This document shows positions 1 through 9,974 of a stretch of DNA of 64,000 bases, piece after piece (positions within the stretch are counted from its first letter, which is position 1; each line of letters opens with the position of its first letter). The notes beneath the pieces are model-generated. The model was not told where the DNA came from and did no database searches. It saw nothing but the letters and a program-made list of their open reading frames with translations. Origin of the DNA: Hyalella azteca (Eukaryota > Arthropoda > Malacostraca > Amphipoda > Hyalellidae); assembly GCF_000764305.2 (NCBI RefSeq), contig NW_025932471.1:20992-84991 (forward strand), in the 5' to 3' direction. The position numbers were made by a program, and so were the translations under genes.

Positions 1-335
1 CGCATGAATTTCATTTGATATTCATTGTACAACAATTTATTGTTTGTTATTTACGTAATTATCTTTGGATGTTTCTTAAAATATATCGATCTTCGTGCTG
101 TTTCAACGCATGTTTATTTAGAGGCGCAATTTGTTCAGATTTTGCTAGCGTTTCCTAAGATTACAATGTTGTGATGGTGAAAATTTAAAATTGCAACCTT
201 TAACAATAAGACTTACTATCATTTTGGGAGATTTTTTAGATATTACGTGATAAAGCAATATGTAATATAAATACCAGGTTTACTAGTTTGACAATTTTGG
301 GATGATTCTGTGCCTATTACAGCTGGAAATCATAA
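1..335. other. AT-rich non-coding sequence
   Basis: No gene or repeat recognised. The sequence is AT-rich and intron-like and leads into the diverged repeats that precede the exon at 694. Confidence 0.6.
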
Positions 336-339
336 CATG

Positions 340-693
340 TAGCGTGGATACAAGATTTATATACTAAGAACAACTTTGGGCCTCACATACCAGTTATATC
401 TTAGGTAAAAATTATAATGTGTTGCGTGAATACCGTGCTTTGTTAATTGATGACTATTTTGTGCATGACTCTTCATTATTTATTGTAGCTCATAATACGT
501 GGCATGGAGACGGTATTTATTCATTAATGAGGACTTTGTTCATGCCTGTTCGGTATATATTAAAGCTCATAATACGTAGCATGGATACATAATTTATACA
601 TTAATGAAGACTTTGTTCATGCCTGTTCAGTATATATTTTAGCATGGATACAGAATATATTCATTAATATGCACTTTGTTCATGCCTGTTCAG
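340..693 (+). repeat. Diverged tandem repeat ending in a splice acceptor
   Basis: About five diverged units of 60-80 bp share a GCATGGATACA-like core and TTTGTTCATGCCTGTTC. The last motif occurs at about 535-551, 612-628 and 675-691. In the second and third copies it ends in CAG, and the third CAG (691-693) is the apparent acceptor of the exon at 694. The acceptor region itself has therefore been tandemly repeated upstream of the exon. Confidence 0.7.
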
Positions 694-783
694 TGGACAA
701 GCGGCGGGGCACTAACGACGACGAGAACATCATGGCTGACCTGCTGAGCCAGCACCTCCCTGCCGACCTCACCGACGCCTCAG
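694..783 (+). CDS. Probable internal coding exon, unidentified protein
   Basis: This 90-bp GC-rich island lies in AT-rich DNA, between an acceptor (CCTGTTCAG) and a donor (CTCAG|GTAATG). It opens in phase 1 and closes in phase 1, so it could be skipped without a frameshift. Its 29 complete codons have no stop and read DKRRGTNDDENIMADLLSQ followed by HLPADLTDAS: acidic, amphipathic, with no recognisable motif. Codon use favours C or G at third positions, unlike the surroundings. The 45-bp downstream repeat keeps the same frame open, so a longer frame exists, but the abrupt composition change at 783 marks the likely exon end. I do not recognise the protein. Its neighbours are repeat arrays on both sides. 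Confidence 0.55.
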
Positions 784-1195
784 GTAATGATATTTGTTAT
801 GACCTATACAATAGTGGGATTAGTGCAGGTAATGATATTTGTTATGACCTGTACAATTGTGGGATTAGTGCAGGTAATGATATTTGTTATGACCTGTACA
901 ATAGTGGGATTAGTGCAGGTAATGATATTTGTTATGACCTGTACAATNCTGTTTATAACCTGTACAATAGTGGGATTGGTGCAGGTAATCAATCTGTTTA
1001 TAACCTGTACAATAGTGGGATTGGTGCAGGTAATCAATCTGTTTATAACCTGTACAATAGTGGGATTGGTGCAGGTAATCAATCTGTTTATAACCTGTAC
1101 GATAGTGGGATTGGTGCAGGTAATCAATCTGTTTATGACTTGTACAATAGTGGGATTAGTGCGGCCTGCAGGTAATCATTTTTTATGACCTATGC
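781..1195 (+). repeat. 45-bp minisatellite starting at the splice donor
   Basis: Units of 45 bp begin CAGGTAATGATATTTGTTAT (781, 826, 871, 916). A second subtype begins CAGGTAATCAATCTGTTTAT (982, 1027, 1072, 1117). Each unit starts with a copy of the donor-like CAG|GTAAT found at the end of the preceding exon. Weaker units continue to about 1300. Because 45 is a multiple of 3, the plus frame stays open as a 15-residue repeat, which I take as incidental. Confidence 0.9.
948..948. other. Single N marking an assembly gap in the 45-bp array
   Basis: The unit begun at 916 stops after 32 bases at the N. The next unit lacks its first 12 bases, so adjacent unit starts are 66 bp apart instead of 45 or 90. 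The N also separates the two unit subtypes. It is a gap placeholder, not one unread base. Confidence 0.8.
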
Positions 1196-1570
1196 AAAAA
1201 TTTGATTAGTGCAGGTAATGATACTTTTTATAACCTGTATGGGTTCAATTTAAATGGTAATGAGATCAGATTCCCGCAGGTAATGAAACTTTTTTTGACC
1301 TATATGGGTAAACTATTAGTTATATGTGGATACACTTATTACAAGAGACAATGTTATCGTGATGGCAATAGAACAAGCATAGCTAAATATGCATTAATTT
1401 CGACTCCTATAAATTAATTGCTTGACTGCTTGTGATACCTTGTCCCTCAAGTAATAGTTAAGTTAACTTATCATACATAATAATAATTAATAACTTATTA
1501 ATTTACTTAATAATCTAATAAAAACATAATGTAGATGACGAGTTACTAAGCTGGTTTGGATGTTTGTTTG
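1196..1570. other. Degenerate repeat tail and AT-rich intron-like DNA
   Basis: Decayed copies of the 45-bp unit (caggtaatgataC-like) continue to about 1300. After that I see only AT-rich sequence with TTAATAAT runs. Confidence 0.6.
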
Positions 1571-1590
1571 CAGGTACGTGTGTATAAAAG

Positions 1591-1627
1591 TTGCTGTGAG
1601 GAACGTGCTGCTATGGAGACCACGCTG
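1591..1627 (+). CDS. Weak candidate small exon
   Basis: A GC-rich 37-bp stretch sits between AG (1589-1590) and a good donor, CTG|GTGAGT (1628). Joined in phase 1 after the exon at 694-783 it reads V-AVRNVLLWRPR without a stop. A second possible acceptor is TTTGCAG at 1573, but that phase would give a stop when joined to the first exon. It is very short, the protein is unrecognised, and it may be spurious. Confidence 0.25.
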
Positions 1628-1631
1628 GTGA

Positions 1632-1900
1632 GTACGCATTCCAGATAATCGCATTTAAGATTAAACGCATTTCCGACGCACGCGTTTTAAGCGGAATAAA
1701 TTTCAGATAATCGCCTTAAATATTAAGCGCATTCCCGACGACGCGCATCCTAAGCGGGACGAATTTCAGATAATCGCGTTCAATATTAAACGTAATTGCA
1801 GATAATCGCATCTAAGAGCTAACGCATTTCCAGTGAAACGAATTGCAAATTAAACCAGATGACGCGTATTCATAATAGAACGCCTCTGAAACAGTGAACA
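1632..1900 (+). repeat. Diverged ~75-bp tandem repeat
   Basis: At least four units contain TTCAGATAATCGC followed by TTAA-ATTAA-ACGC and CGACG. The array starts just after the candidate donor at 1628. Confidence 0.75.
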
Positions 1901-1965
1901 CCTAGATGAAACGCAGTCCAAATGAAACGCTCTTTTTTTTTGTAACGCATACAATGCAGCTTGGT

Positions 1966-2285
1966 GGAACTTAGTTACTATGGTGACGCTCCTGTAACTT
2001 GGTTGCTATGGTGACGCTCCCTGTAACTTGATTGCTATGGTGACGCTCAATGCAGCATGGTTGCTATGGTGATGCTCCATGCAGCGTGGTTACTATGGTG
2101 ACGCTCCCTGTAACATGGTTGCTATGGTGACGCTCCATGCAGCATAGTTGCCATGTTTAGACTCCATGCAGCATGGTTGCTATGGTGACGCTCCCTGTAA
2201 CTTGGTTGCTATGGTAACGCTCCCTGTAACTTGGTTGCTATGGTGACGCTCCATGCAGCATGGTTGCTATGGTGACGCGGCAGGG
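1966..2285 (+). repeat. ~29-bp minisatellite carrying an X-box-like motif
   Basis: Eleven units contain GTTGCTATGGTGACGCTC or a close variant, spaced 28-31 bp. The core GTTGCTATGGTGAC fits the RFX X-box pattern RYYNYY-N(1-3)-RRNRAC. The copy at 2205-2218, GTTGCTATGGTAAC, is close to a perfect palindrome. Units alternate between CCCTGTAACTTG and CCATGCAGCATG linkers. Confidence 0.9.
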
Positions 2286-2520
2286 GTGGGGCCCAGGCTC
2301 CTTGTATGCGGGTTGCCGCCGATGGCGCTGGACATCCGCGTTGCTCGCGACCTCAACTGCATAATTAACAGCTCTTGCCTGGACCTTGCGTGCCGCAGCT
2401 TTTCACCTCACTTCCATTATATTCTTCACTATCACTTCCCCCTTCTTTATACATGTATAATAGGCACCGGTGCTGCGACTTTCCATCTCGCTTACATATA
2501 TTTTAACACACTGAGGTAAA
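2286..2520. other. GC-rich island of unknown nature
   Basis: About 110 bp after the X-box array is GC-rich and follows a CGGCAG acceptor-like site. A donor-like GAG|GTAAAT occurs at 2513-2520. The plus frame is open, but its second half looks non-coding (His/Phe/Tyr-rich, AT-rich), so I do not call an exon. Confidence 0.3.
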
Positions 2521-2528
2521 TTGAGAGG

Positions 2529-2625
2529 TTATGTCTAAAGAGCGATGCACTTCTTGCTCATGTGTGAGCAAATCCTGATAATGTTTCGCCCTGCAAAAGG
2601 ACATATCAGTGCCACATGCGTTAAT
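2529..2625 (-). mobile_element. MITE A fragment
   Basis: An internal part of family A is visible: GTCTAAAGAGCGATGCACTT, then GCCCTGCAAAAGGACATATC-like sequence. Both termini are lost. Confidence 0.6.
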
Positions 2626-2734
2626 TGTGCCACTATTTGCACAACCAATTCATTTTCTTCATAAGCTTCATGTCACAACCATGCGTTGTGCTGCATACAC
2701 GCAACACGCTGTTCACACAAAGGCCGCTCTACAC

Positions 2735-3030
2735 ACATACACATTAGCTAACACGCTGCTAACACAGAGGCCACACAACACATACATACACATTAGCTAA
2801 CACGCTGCTAACACAGAGGCCACACAACATACATACACATTAGCTAACACGCTGCTAACACAGAGGCCACACAACACACACATACACATTAGCTAACACG
2901 CTGCTAACACAGAGGCCACACAACACATACATACACATTAGCTAACACGCTGCTAACACAGAGGCCACACAACACACACATACACAGTTGCCAACACGCT
3001 GCTCATACAGAAGCCACACAATTCCCACTC
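2735..3030 (+). repeat. ~50-bp minisatellite
   Basis: Five to six units contain ACATTAGCTAACACGCTGCT followed by AACACAGAGGCCACACAACA and a CATACA tract of variable length. Confidence 0.9.
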
Positions 3031-3280
3031 TATATACTCTCACACACACTACACTCCATGCATACCATTAACGCGGTGTAATGACAGGCTATGTGGCGGT
3101 AGCCTTATAAGCTGCACGCTTCTGTCTTGCCTCGAGGCCTGCCTTGTAAGGTCGTGCCAGGCAGTGCCCGGCCTGCTTACGTCCTTAATCGGGGCATCTG
3201 TTAGTGCTCGGTCCTTAGTTAGAGCATCTTGGTCCTGAGTTTGAAATTGGTCGTAACCGTCGTATAAAGAAATAGATTCA
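3031..3280. other. Unclassified sequence
   Basis: A GC-richer block (3105-3190) with CCTGCCTTGTAAGG and GTGCCAGGCAGTGCCCGGCC. No frame or known repeat is supported. Confidence 0.5.
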
Positions 3281-3284
3281 TGGT

Positions 3285-3670
3285 TTGAACTTGGTCTTTA
3301 AGGGGAAATTGGTTTTTAGGTTGAACTTCATCTTCAGGTTGAATTTGGTTTTTAGGTCGAACTTGGTCCTTTGATTAAACTTGATCCTTAGATTAAACTT
3401 GATCCTTAGATTAAACTTAGGCCTAAATTTAAAAAATTTAAATTTAAAAAATTAAATTTATTTCTTAGCTCGAACATTCTTTAGGTTGAATTCGGTCTCT
3501 AGATTAAACTTGGTCCTTCGATTGAATTTATTCCTTAGATTGAACTTGGTCCTTAGGTTGAATTTATTCCTTAGGTTGAACTTGGTCCTTAGGTTGAATT
3601 TGACCCTAAGATTAAACTTGGCCCTTCGATTGAATTTATTCCTGAGTTTTAACTTTGCACTTGTTTTTGA
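3285..3670 (+). repeat. 18-bp minisatellite, TTAGGTTGAACTTGGTCC type
   Basis: About twenty 18-bp units alternate TTAGGTTGAACTTGGTCC and TTAGGTTGAATTTATTCC, with a short AAATTTAAA interruption near 3425-3460. The plus frame reads LRLNLV/F repeats, an artefact of the 18-bp period. Confidence 0.9.
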
Positions 3671-3674
3671 TTTA

Positions 3675-4970
3675 GTACTTAGTTTTATTTTTGCTTTTGG
3701 TTTGCTCTGGCTTACATATCCAAAGTTGTGAATTTTTTCAGTGGATCACAGGTGCACAGTTGTTTACAGATCTTCTGTTGAAAATTTCGCTGTGGATTGC
3801 ATATTTGCAGTTACTATGGCTGTCGTGTCCTCATGCCAGAGGACACAGATGGTTTGCAGGGAATGAAATACAGATTTTTTGGAATCTTACTGTACTTCTT
3901 GTCAGTCCATCTTCACATGACGTGCTCTGCAAAACAGAGTACCATAAGAAGGCAGAACTTAAAATTAGTCTTAATAGTAACTCCTAGAAACGTTAGTCGG
4001 TAACGATTGAGCAATTCAAGACGCTTAGGAATATTCAGAAATTTCCATATAGGCGGCAACAGGAAAATTTTGTCAAGGAAAAAATCCGCTCAGGGTTATA
4101 CAGTACAAACTGCCTGGTTACGTTACACAAGTGAATATTAATTAGTAATTGATTCAATAATCATGGACAATTGGGTTAATTCGCACAATCAGCTAGAAAA
4201 TCAGTCTCAGAAAAAACAAAACACGTTATAAATGGGGCAAAACTGCTAATAATTGACAGTATCAAGATCATTTATGAGTTTAACCGGATTCAATGAAACA
4301 GAACATAGTTTTCAGGGTGTGCATCATGAGATAGAACATCATGAAACAGTAAACAATGCTTAAACATCCTTGCTCATATCACTGATAAATCAGGCAAAAT
4401 TAGGTACACATGAAAATGATGCACAGTTGTCAGAAAGTGACAGAACTCATCAGAAAGTATCAGAACTCAATAACTCATATTCATGTTATCCGAGAGTCTT
4501 GAACACCAGAATTCTTATAAAATACAGGTCGCATAAGCTACGTAATACTGCATAGGACAAGTTAAGCTACTGGCCAGGGGAAATATATGTTTGGTAGAAA
4601 CGATTTCATAGAATCGCATTGCAGACAGTTGCTAAGAGTACACTTCTACAACATGAACAAATTATTCACGATAAAATAACTCACAAATGTTGCTTTGTCT
4701 ACGAGTCACACCGTTGTTTATCCCAGGAACAGGGACCGACGCTTCTCTAGCCGCCAAAATTTCTAAATAACCCGGAACGAGCCTGTCCGTGTACGCGGAT
4801 ACTAAAAAATATTAAAACTAAAACTAATAGTTAAGCTAATGCTGGGATTTATTCCAGCACAATGGCAGCAGTGCAGTTAATCACAAGATCGCATCTTCTG
4901 CCCAAATTTAATGTGTTCAGTTCGCTCGTTTGGTTCGTGTACTGAAGGGCTGATTCAATTCCCTCTGCCG
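3675..4970. other. Unique non-coding sequence
   Basis: Only short random frames are present. A small local repeat CAGAA(A)GT..CAGAACTCAT occurs at 4430-4475. Nothing else is recognised. Confidence 0.5.
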
Positions 4971-4972
4971 TA

Positions 4973-5119
4973 CACTCAGAGAAATGAATGAGACATTGTC
5001 AAATTACGATACACTTTTTGCTCTTTTCTGTGTCATCGTGGCCCTATTTGACTTTGGCCTGACACTAATGGTACGTGCAGAATGTGTGTCGCTGTTTGGA
5101 TAATATAACCCATTTATTT
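4973..5119 (-). mobile_element. MITE A, right end replaced by a SINE
   Basis: Starts TACACTCAGAGAAATGAATG and runs through GTGTCGCTGTTTGGATAATA to AACCCATTTATTTTT. The terminal CTGAGTG is missing, and tRNA-like SINE sequence begins within about 15 bp. Confidence 0.8.
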
Positions 5120-5130
5120 TTTTTATTGTA

Positions 5131-5345
5131 AATCACTGTAGCGCAGTGGTTGAGAGATTCGAGGAGCTAGTCGTGGGTTCGAGCCTCGGGGAGCTCAGTT
5201 AATTTCTCGGCTGTCGCTGGCGGGCGGCGCTCGGTAGCCGTCAAGGGTGGTGCTTGCAGCATGGCCTTGGGTGTGTGTCTCTAAACGAACTCTGGGTATG
5301 TGTTATATCGGGGATCTTGAGGTCTTCCTTCATAGGATACCGCGC
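5131..5345 (+). mobile_element. tRNA-derived SINE
   Basis: An RNA polymerase III type 2 promoter is visible: A box TAGCGCAGTGG (5139-5149) and B box GGTTCGAGCC (5176-5185), spaced as in tRNA genes. The intervening arms do not make a convincing tRNA, and the sequence continues as a GC-rich tRNA-unrelated body (TCGCTGGCGGGCGGCGCTCG). That is the layout of a SINE, not a tRNA gene. The 3' end is uncertain and I see no second copy in the window. Confidence 0.7.
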
Positions 5346-5880
5346 CATTGATCACAAATCCGACTTGAATGGCAAGTCTTGTTCTATTTAAAGGCGCTTC
5401 TCATGAACTAGTTGTAACTCTCATTAATGTTTGTTTTGATAATTATGCATCCTATTCTATGCATGCTATGCCAACTGAGCACTGTGAGCATACTAATCCC
5501 CTTGCACAATATGTCTTTACTATCAACTTGACCTTGCTTGGGGCATTATTGGTGTAGGAAACTGGCTTTTATATGTATTAACTTGCCCTTAATCTCCGCA
5601 GTGTAATTTTTGAGTAGTATCCTATTTACACGATTTTATTACTTATGTCAATCAAAATATCACTACTCAATGCGTCCTGTAACTTGAAAATGCATGTTGA
5701 TACAATCAAAGCGTCGTTAAAATATTGAAAAATGTCATTCGAAAACCTGATTTTCAATCCACCAACGACTGCGAAAAATCTAGTTCGACTTACTGAGAAA
5801 ACCTACAAGAAAATTATGAATAAAAGTCACTCTCTGGTCTTTAGTCAAACTTGTCTAAATGAACAAATTTTGCCATCCTA
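5346..5880. other. Unique non-coding sequence
   Basis: No repeat or gene recognised. Confidence 0.5.
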
Positions 5881-5884
5881 TACT

Positions 5885-6112
5885 AATACGGTACTTGTAT
5901 ACCATTGAAATGGTCGTTCAATTAATAACACGATCAGCAATACTAATTACATTACTTGTATACCATTGAAATGGTCGTTCAATCCATTGAAATGGTCGTT
6001 CAATGTGTTCACATAATAACTTAGGATCAGCATTACTATTTACGGTACTTGTATACCATTGAAATGGTCCTTCAATCCATTGACATGGTCGTTCCATGTT
6101 TTCACTTAATAA
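5885..6112 (+). repeat. Irregular repeat with palindromic CCATTGAAATGG
   Basis: Three long units share ACTTGTATACCATTGAAATG and GGTCGTTCAATCCATTGA. The CCATT(G)AAATGG core is self-complementary and occurs about five times. Confidence 0.8.
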
Positions 6113-6305
6113 CTTACGATGAGCAGTTTGTGGCTATGGCGCCCATAGGCACTTGGCGACATGACTCGTTCGACAGGACCGTGCCTGGTCCTTATTAGGT
6201 TATGATGGGGATTTTGTCTTGCAGTAAAAGGGAGCGATAAATTACCCTTTCTATGTGACCTCTACTCGGAACTTTTTGACTTATCGAGGCCATAGATGTG
6301 GCCTC

Positions 6306-6600
6306 TCACCAGGCATCTGACGTTGAGACAACATCGATATAACGTTGTTGCGACGAAATTAACTGGTGATAAACGTCGTTTCAACGTTATTTGTCAAAAG
6401 CTTGAACCTACTTAAAAACACATCAATTAGACGTAGTTTCAAGGTAGTCTACTCGTAATTAACTTGATTTAAATGTTAAATCCCTGGAGGGTTCGTTCCT
6501 ATAAAAATGTTCTGTCAACGAAATTGACTTGTAATGAGAGCGTTTTTTTAAACAAAATTTACTCGTAATCAACGGTTTTTCAACGTTGTTGAGTGTAGTG
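6306..6600 (+). mobile_element. Family B element, degenerate
   Basis: Begins CACCAGGCATCTGACGTTGA. An interior of CAACGTT-type repeats follows (ATAACGTTGTTGCGACGAAA, GTTTCAACGTTATTTG, AACGTTGTTGAG). The distal terminus is not clear. Confidence 0.65.
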
Positions 6601-7075
6601 CTTGTTCCTTTATAAAAAAATGCGATGGCGTCCGTGTTTTTGTCGTGCGTCAAAACTGGAATGAAAGTCGCGGCTTGGCGACAAAGCTGACAAAATCTGT
6701 CTTGGCGCGACAACGTAATAAAAAATCAAGGTTTAGGCCTTGCAGTTTTTTTTAAATTGTACCAAAATTTTGTTGAGTATACAGAACGTGTTGTATGCTC
6801 TATAACGATGATGTATGGAGAGCAAAAGATTGTTCAGTGAAGTCCAAATTATTTGCGCGAACAGTAGAAACAAAATAAATTTGTGTGCTAAATTTAAACG
6901 CGTTCCCGGATCCTGTGTTGTAGATTGCATGCCACTTTCGCGCATGTGCGCGCACGCGTCTATGTGTATGTGTTAGTTGTGTATTTAAGTGTGAAACGTA
7001 TACCGATAAAAAACATTCTCTGGTCTTCAATTAAACCTGCCTAAGGGAAGGTATTCTGCCTGCTTCTCTATACTA
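6601..7075. other. Unclassified non-coding sequence
   Basis: Contains a short inverted pair around CTTGGCGACA/TTGGCGCGAC (6670-6715) and otherwise nothing recognised. Confidence 0.45.
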
Positions 7076-7079
7076 ATAT

Positions 7080-7335
7080 TTATGTGTTCGTTTGTGCGTC
7101 TCTATATGTGTGTGTCTGTGTATGCATGGTGCTCGTTCGTGCGTGTTTATGTGTTTTGTGCGTATTTATGAGTTAGTGTATGTGACTGTGTTTTGTGTCT
7201 GTGTGGATTTATAAATAAAAGTGTTAGTCTTTATGTAGTAGTGTGTATTTGTTTGTATATACATGTGTGTGTATAAGTGTTCTTGTGTATACGTGTGTGT
7301 GTTAATGTGTATGTGCTCGTATGTCTACGCCCGTG
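7080..7335 (+). repeat. GTGT-rich low-complexity tract
   Basis: Imperfect (TG)n with TGTGCGT, TATGTG and GTATTTATG variants. Confidence 0.85.
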
Positions 7336-7440
7336 TACCGGCCGTAGGGAGTCAGCGCTCGCTCCTAATTAGCGCTGTCAGCGCAGGTAACAAGACGCGA
7401 GCGCTGCCGTCACTCGCACTCGATAGCGTGGCGACGTGTA

Positions 7441-7656
7441 CACTCACTGCAATTATTGGCTCATACTGTCCAAATTACTGAAACGTTTTCATGCACGTTG
7501 CATTGATACGATCTTTTGCCGGGCTGAACTGCATGGTTAGCGATGATACACTTGCTCCTTAGGATACGCAACATCACGAGCGGTGCACCTAAACGCGCAT
7601 AAAAAAACAAGAAGTGCATTGATATAGGGACAAAGTCTCACACATTTCTCTGAGTG
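7441..7656 (+). mobile_element. MITE A with an internal insertion
   Basis: Termini CACTCACTGCAATTATTGGC and CTCACACATTTCTCTGAGTG. The middle is longer than usual: GATACGATCTTTTGCCGGGC is followed by about 80 bp of extra or scrambled sequence. Confidence 0.75.
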
Positions 7657-7659
7657 CAT

Positions 7660-7960
7660 TTTTTCGCTATTTTCGCCTGGTTGTCAAGAACGTCGGGAAT
7701 GCAGCGTCGGGAATGCTTCTCCCCCTTCCCACCGCTCCATGTGAAAACCAATAGTAATTCCTCACAGAAATGAAATTGCAGAAATGAAGGTGAATATCAC
7801 ATTACTTCAATTCATATGTATTACATTTACATATCGAAAAATTTACATTTGCATATCGAAAAATTTACGCATTTTCGTTATGAATAGATGCATATTATAC
7901 TTGTTATTGCATTCCCTGTTAACGTTTTTTACCAAAAAATGTGTTCGAGGTTGGAACATG
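7660..7960. other. Unique AT-rich sequence
   Basis: Short duplications CGTCGGGAATGC (7690-7715) and CATATCGAAAAATTTAC (7830-7870). No gene. Confidence 0.5.
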
Positions 7961-7964
7961 TTCA

Positions 7965-8175
7965 TAGCCTGTTGCTCTCAAGTCTATCGGCTAATATTTA
8001 GTCTATTGCAATCAAGTCTATAGGCTATTATTCAGTCTATTGCACTCAAGTCTATAGGCTATTATTCAGTCTATTGCGCTCAAGTCTATAGGCTATTATT
8101 CAGTCTATTGCACTCAAGTCTATAGGCTATTATTCAGTCTATTGCACTCAAGTCTATAGTCTATTATTTAGTCTA
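7965..8175 (+). repeat. 34-bp minisatellite
   Basis: Five to six units: CTATTATTCAGTCTATTGCA followed by CTCAAGTCTATAGG. Confidence 0.92.
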
Positions 8176-8284
8176 CTGCTATGTGTTTCTTATGCATCTT
8201 TCACCTCTCACGTTCTGGAATGACTCAAGCCTTATAGGTTATTAACAAGATGCTATTGGTGGACCATTCAATGATATGTTGAAC

Positions 8285-8400
8285 CAACAAGTATTCGGTA
8301 CTCACAACCTGCCTCCTGTAGTGTATTCAACCGACCAGAACTGCATTCAACCTGCGTCCAGTAGTGTATTCAACCGACCAGACCTGCATTCAACTTACCG
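8285..8400 (+). repeat. Short tandem duplication
   Basis: GTAGTGTATTCAACCGACCA followed by GA(A/C)CTGCATTCAAC occurs twice. Confidence 0.8.
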
Positions 8401-8508
8401 CTAATTGGGTAGCGCCAATTATTCAGAATTGGTTACGAGAAAAAAACTTGACGCTTGGAAGACGAGAGGAATTTTCGAGAGTGTATCCCCTTGATACTGT
8501 AGCTCGTA

Positions 8509-8684
8509 CACTCAGAGAAATGCGTGAGACTTTGTCCAAATAGCGATGCACATCTTATCCTGTGTGGGCCTTCCTGTTCCAGTTTTGCCCAACAAAAGAA
8601 CTGCGTATCAATGCTACGTCCGTTCTTAGTTCATGCTGAGTGTGTCACTATTTGGACAGCATGACCCACTGATGTTTGTGAGTG
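8509..8684 (-). mobile_element. MITE A, near full length
   Basis: Termini CACTCAGAGAAATGCGTGAG and GACCCACTGATGTTTGTGAG. The interior keeps AATAGCGATGCAC and GTGTGTCACTATTTGGACA. Confidence 0.85.
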
Positions 8685-8769
8685 GCACGGTGACAGAAGG
8701 GCACGGTCACAGTGGCATGCGTGCCAGTGTGCCGCCAGCTGTTGCTGGGGCAGGTGTCACGTGGCCGAG

Positions 8770-8892
8770 TGCTGCGGTTTTTACGGTGGCGCGATTTTTA
8801 ATTTATTTTTTTTACAGTGCGCAATTTTTGTAAAAAGATTTTTTTTACGGTGCCGCGATTTAAATTTTTTTCCCACGGTGCCGCGATGATGT
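8770..8892 (+). repeat. Short repeat with ACGGTG(C/G)CGCGATTT
   Basis: Three to four units of about 40 bp, each a GC-rich ACGGTGCCGCGAT followed by T/A-rich filler. Confidence 0.75.
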
Positions 8893-9640
8893 GCTGATAT
8901 ATTACACGTGTTATGGAATGGTTAAGTTTTGAGTAATTTCGCGCGGCGTGTAACTCTTCTTTAATTGCTACATGAATTGTATTGAAAAACTCGTGCATTT
9001 TCGTGTTAATAATCAATGAAATCTCAAGTGAAGACATCAGCATATTATTGTTTGTTCATAGCAACGAATTTCCTAACAAACTTAGTCTTATTTGCGATAG
9101 ATAAAAAAGCGTTACATTTTTTAATAGAAGCTTTTCTTCCTTCATTTACTTACTATACGAAAACCTCTCTGTTTTCTCAACCTGGAATCCAAAATATCGT
9201 AATTCAGAAAATCCTAGTGGTAATACTTGTACTATATTCAAATATTATGCTTATATTATAAAATGCAAATTAAAATATTATCATGATATAATTGAGCGTA
9301 TATAACACTGACTTCTGTTACTTGCAGAACTTTGACTATGGTATCCTTCACACTAAGATATCGTGCACATTAAGATATCCTTCGCTCGCATAACAATATT
9401 CTTTACACTTGCACGGTTTTTGTTTTGCTTGTCTAAACTGAATTAAATTAAGGCCTGACAGCATCACTGGACCCGAAAAGAAGCCGAGAGAAAACCGCGC
9501 GAGTTTTATGGCATGCGCTTCATTTAAAACCGAAATATCTTATAAGAAGTTGAGTAGATATTTCTTATGAATAAATAAGATAGGTGATAGGTTATATAGA
9601 GAATGTCTACTCGAAAGTATGCCGCTCGAAAGTTGTGTGG
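8893..9640. other. Unique non-coding sequence
   Basis: AT-rich. Small AAGATATC repeats occur at 9350-9385. No gene recognised. Confidence 0.5.
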
Positions 9641-9651
9641 TGCGTTGAATC

Positions 9652-9690
9652 CCACCTGGCATCTGATACGTTGAAATAACGCTCATTTAC
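9652..9690 (+). mobile_element. Family B terminus
   Basis: CCCACCTGGCATCTGATACG then TTGAAATAACG, the family B end without its partner. It leads straight into a tandem array. Confidence 0.5.
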
Positions 9691-9905
9691 CTTGAATTTA
9701 AAACCAAAGAATCAGTTTGCTTAAATTGCAATTCACCTAGAATTATAAACCAGAGAATCATTGCCTTTGGTCTGCTTAAACTGCAATTCACCTAGAATTA
9801 AAAACCAAATAATCATTGCCTTTGGTCTGCTTAAATCGCAATTCACCTAAAATTTTAAAACCAGAGAATCATTGATCTGCTTAAATCGCAAGTTCGCCAA
9901 GTATC
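9690..9905 (+). repeat. ~56-bp minisatellite
   Basis: Four units containing GCTTAAATTGCAATTCACCT, AGAATTA, AAACCAGAGAATCATTG and CCTTTGGTCTG. Confidence 0.88.
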
Positions 9906-9974
9906 TGAAACCACACAGAACGTGTAAATTTCACCAGATCGTCATGTTAAACGTTCTGAGCCTATACTTTCAAA

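Noticed and set aside
5138..5210. Functional tRNA gene
   Set aside because: A and B boxes are present, but no acceptor or anticodon arm pairs properly and the sequence continues as a SINE body.
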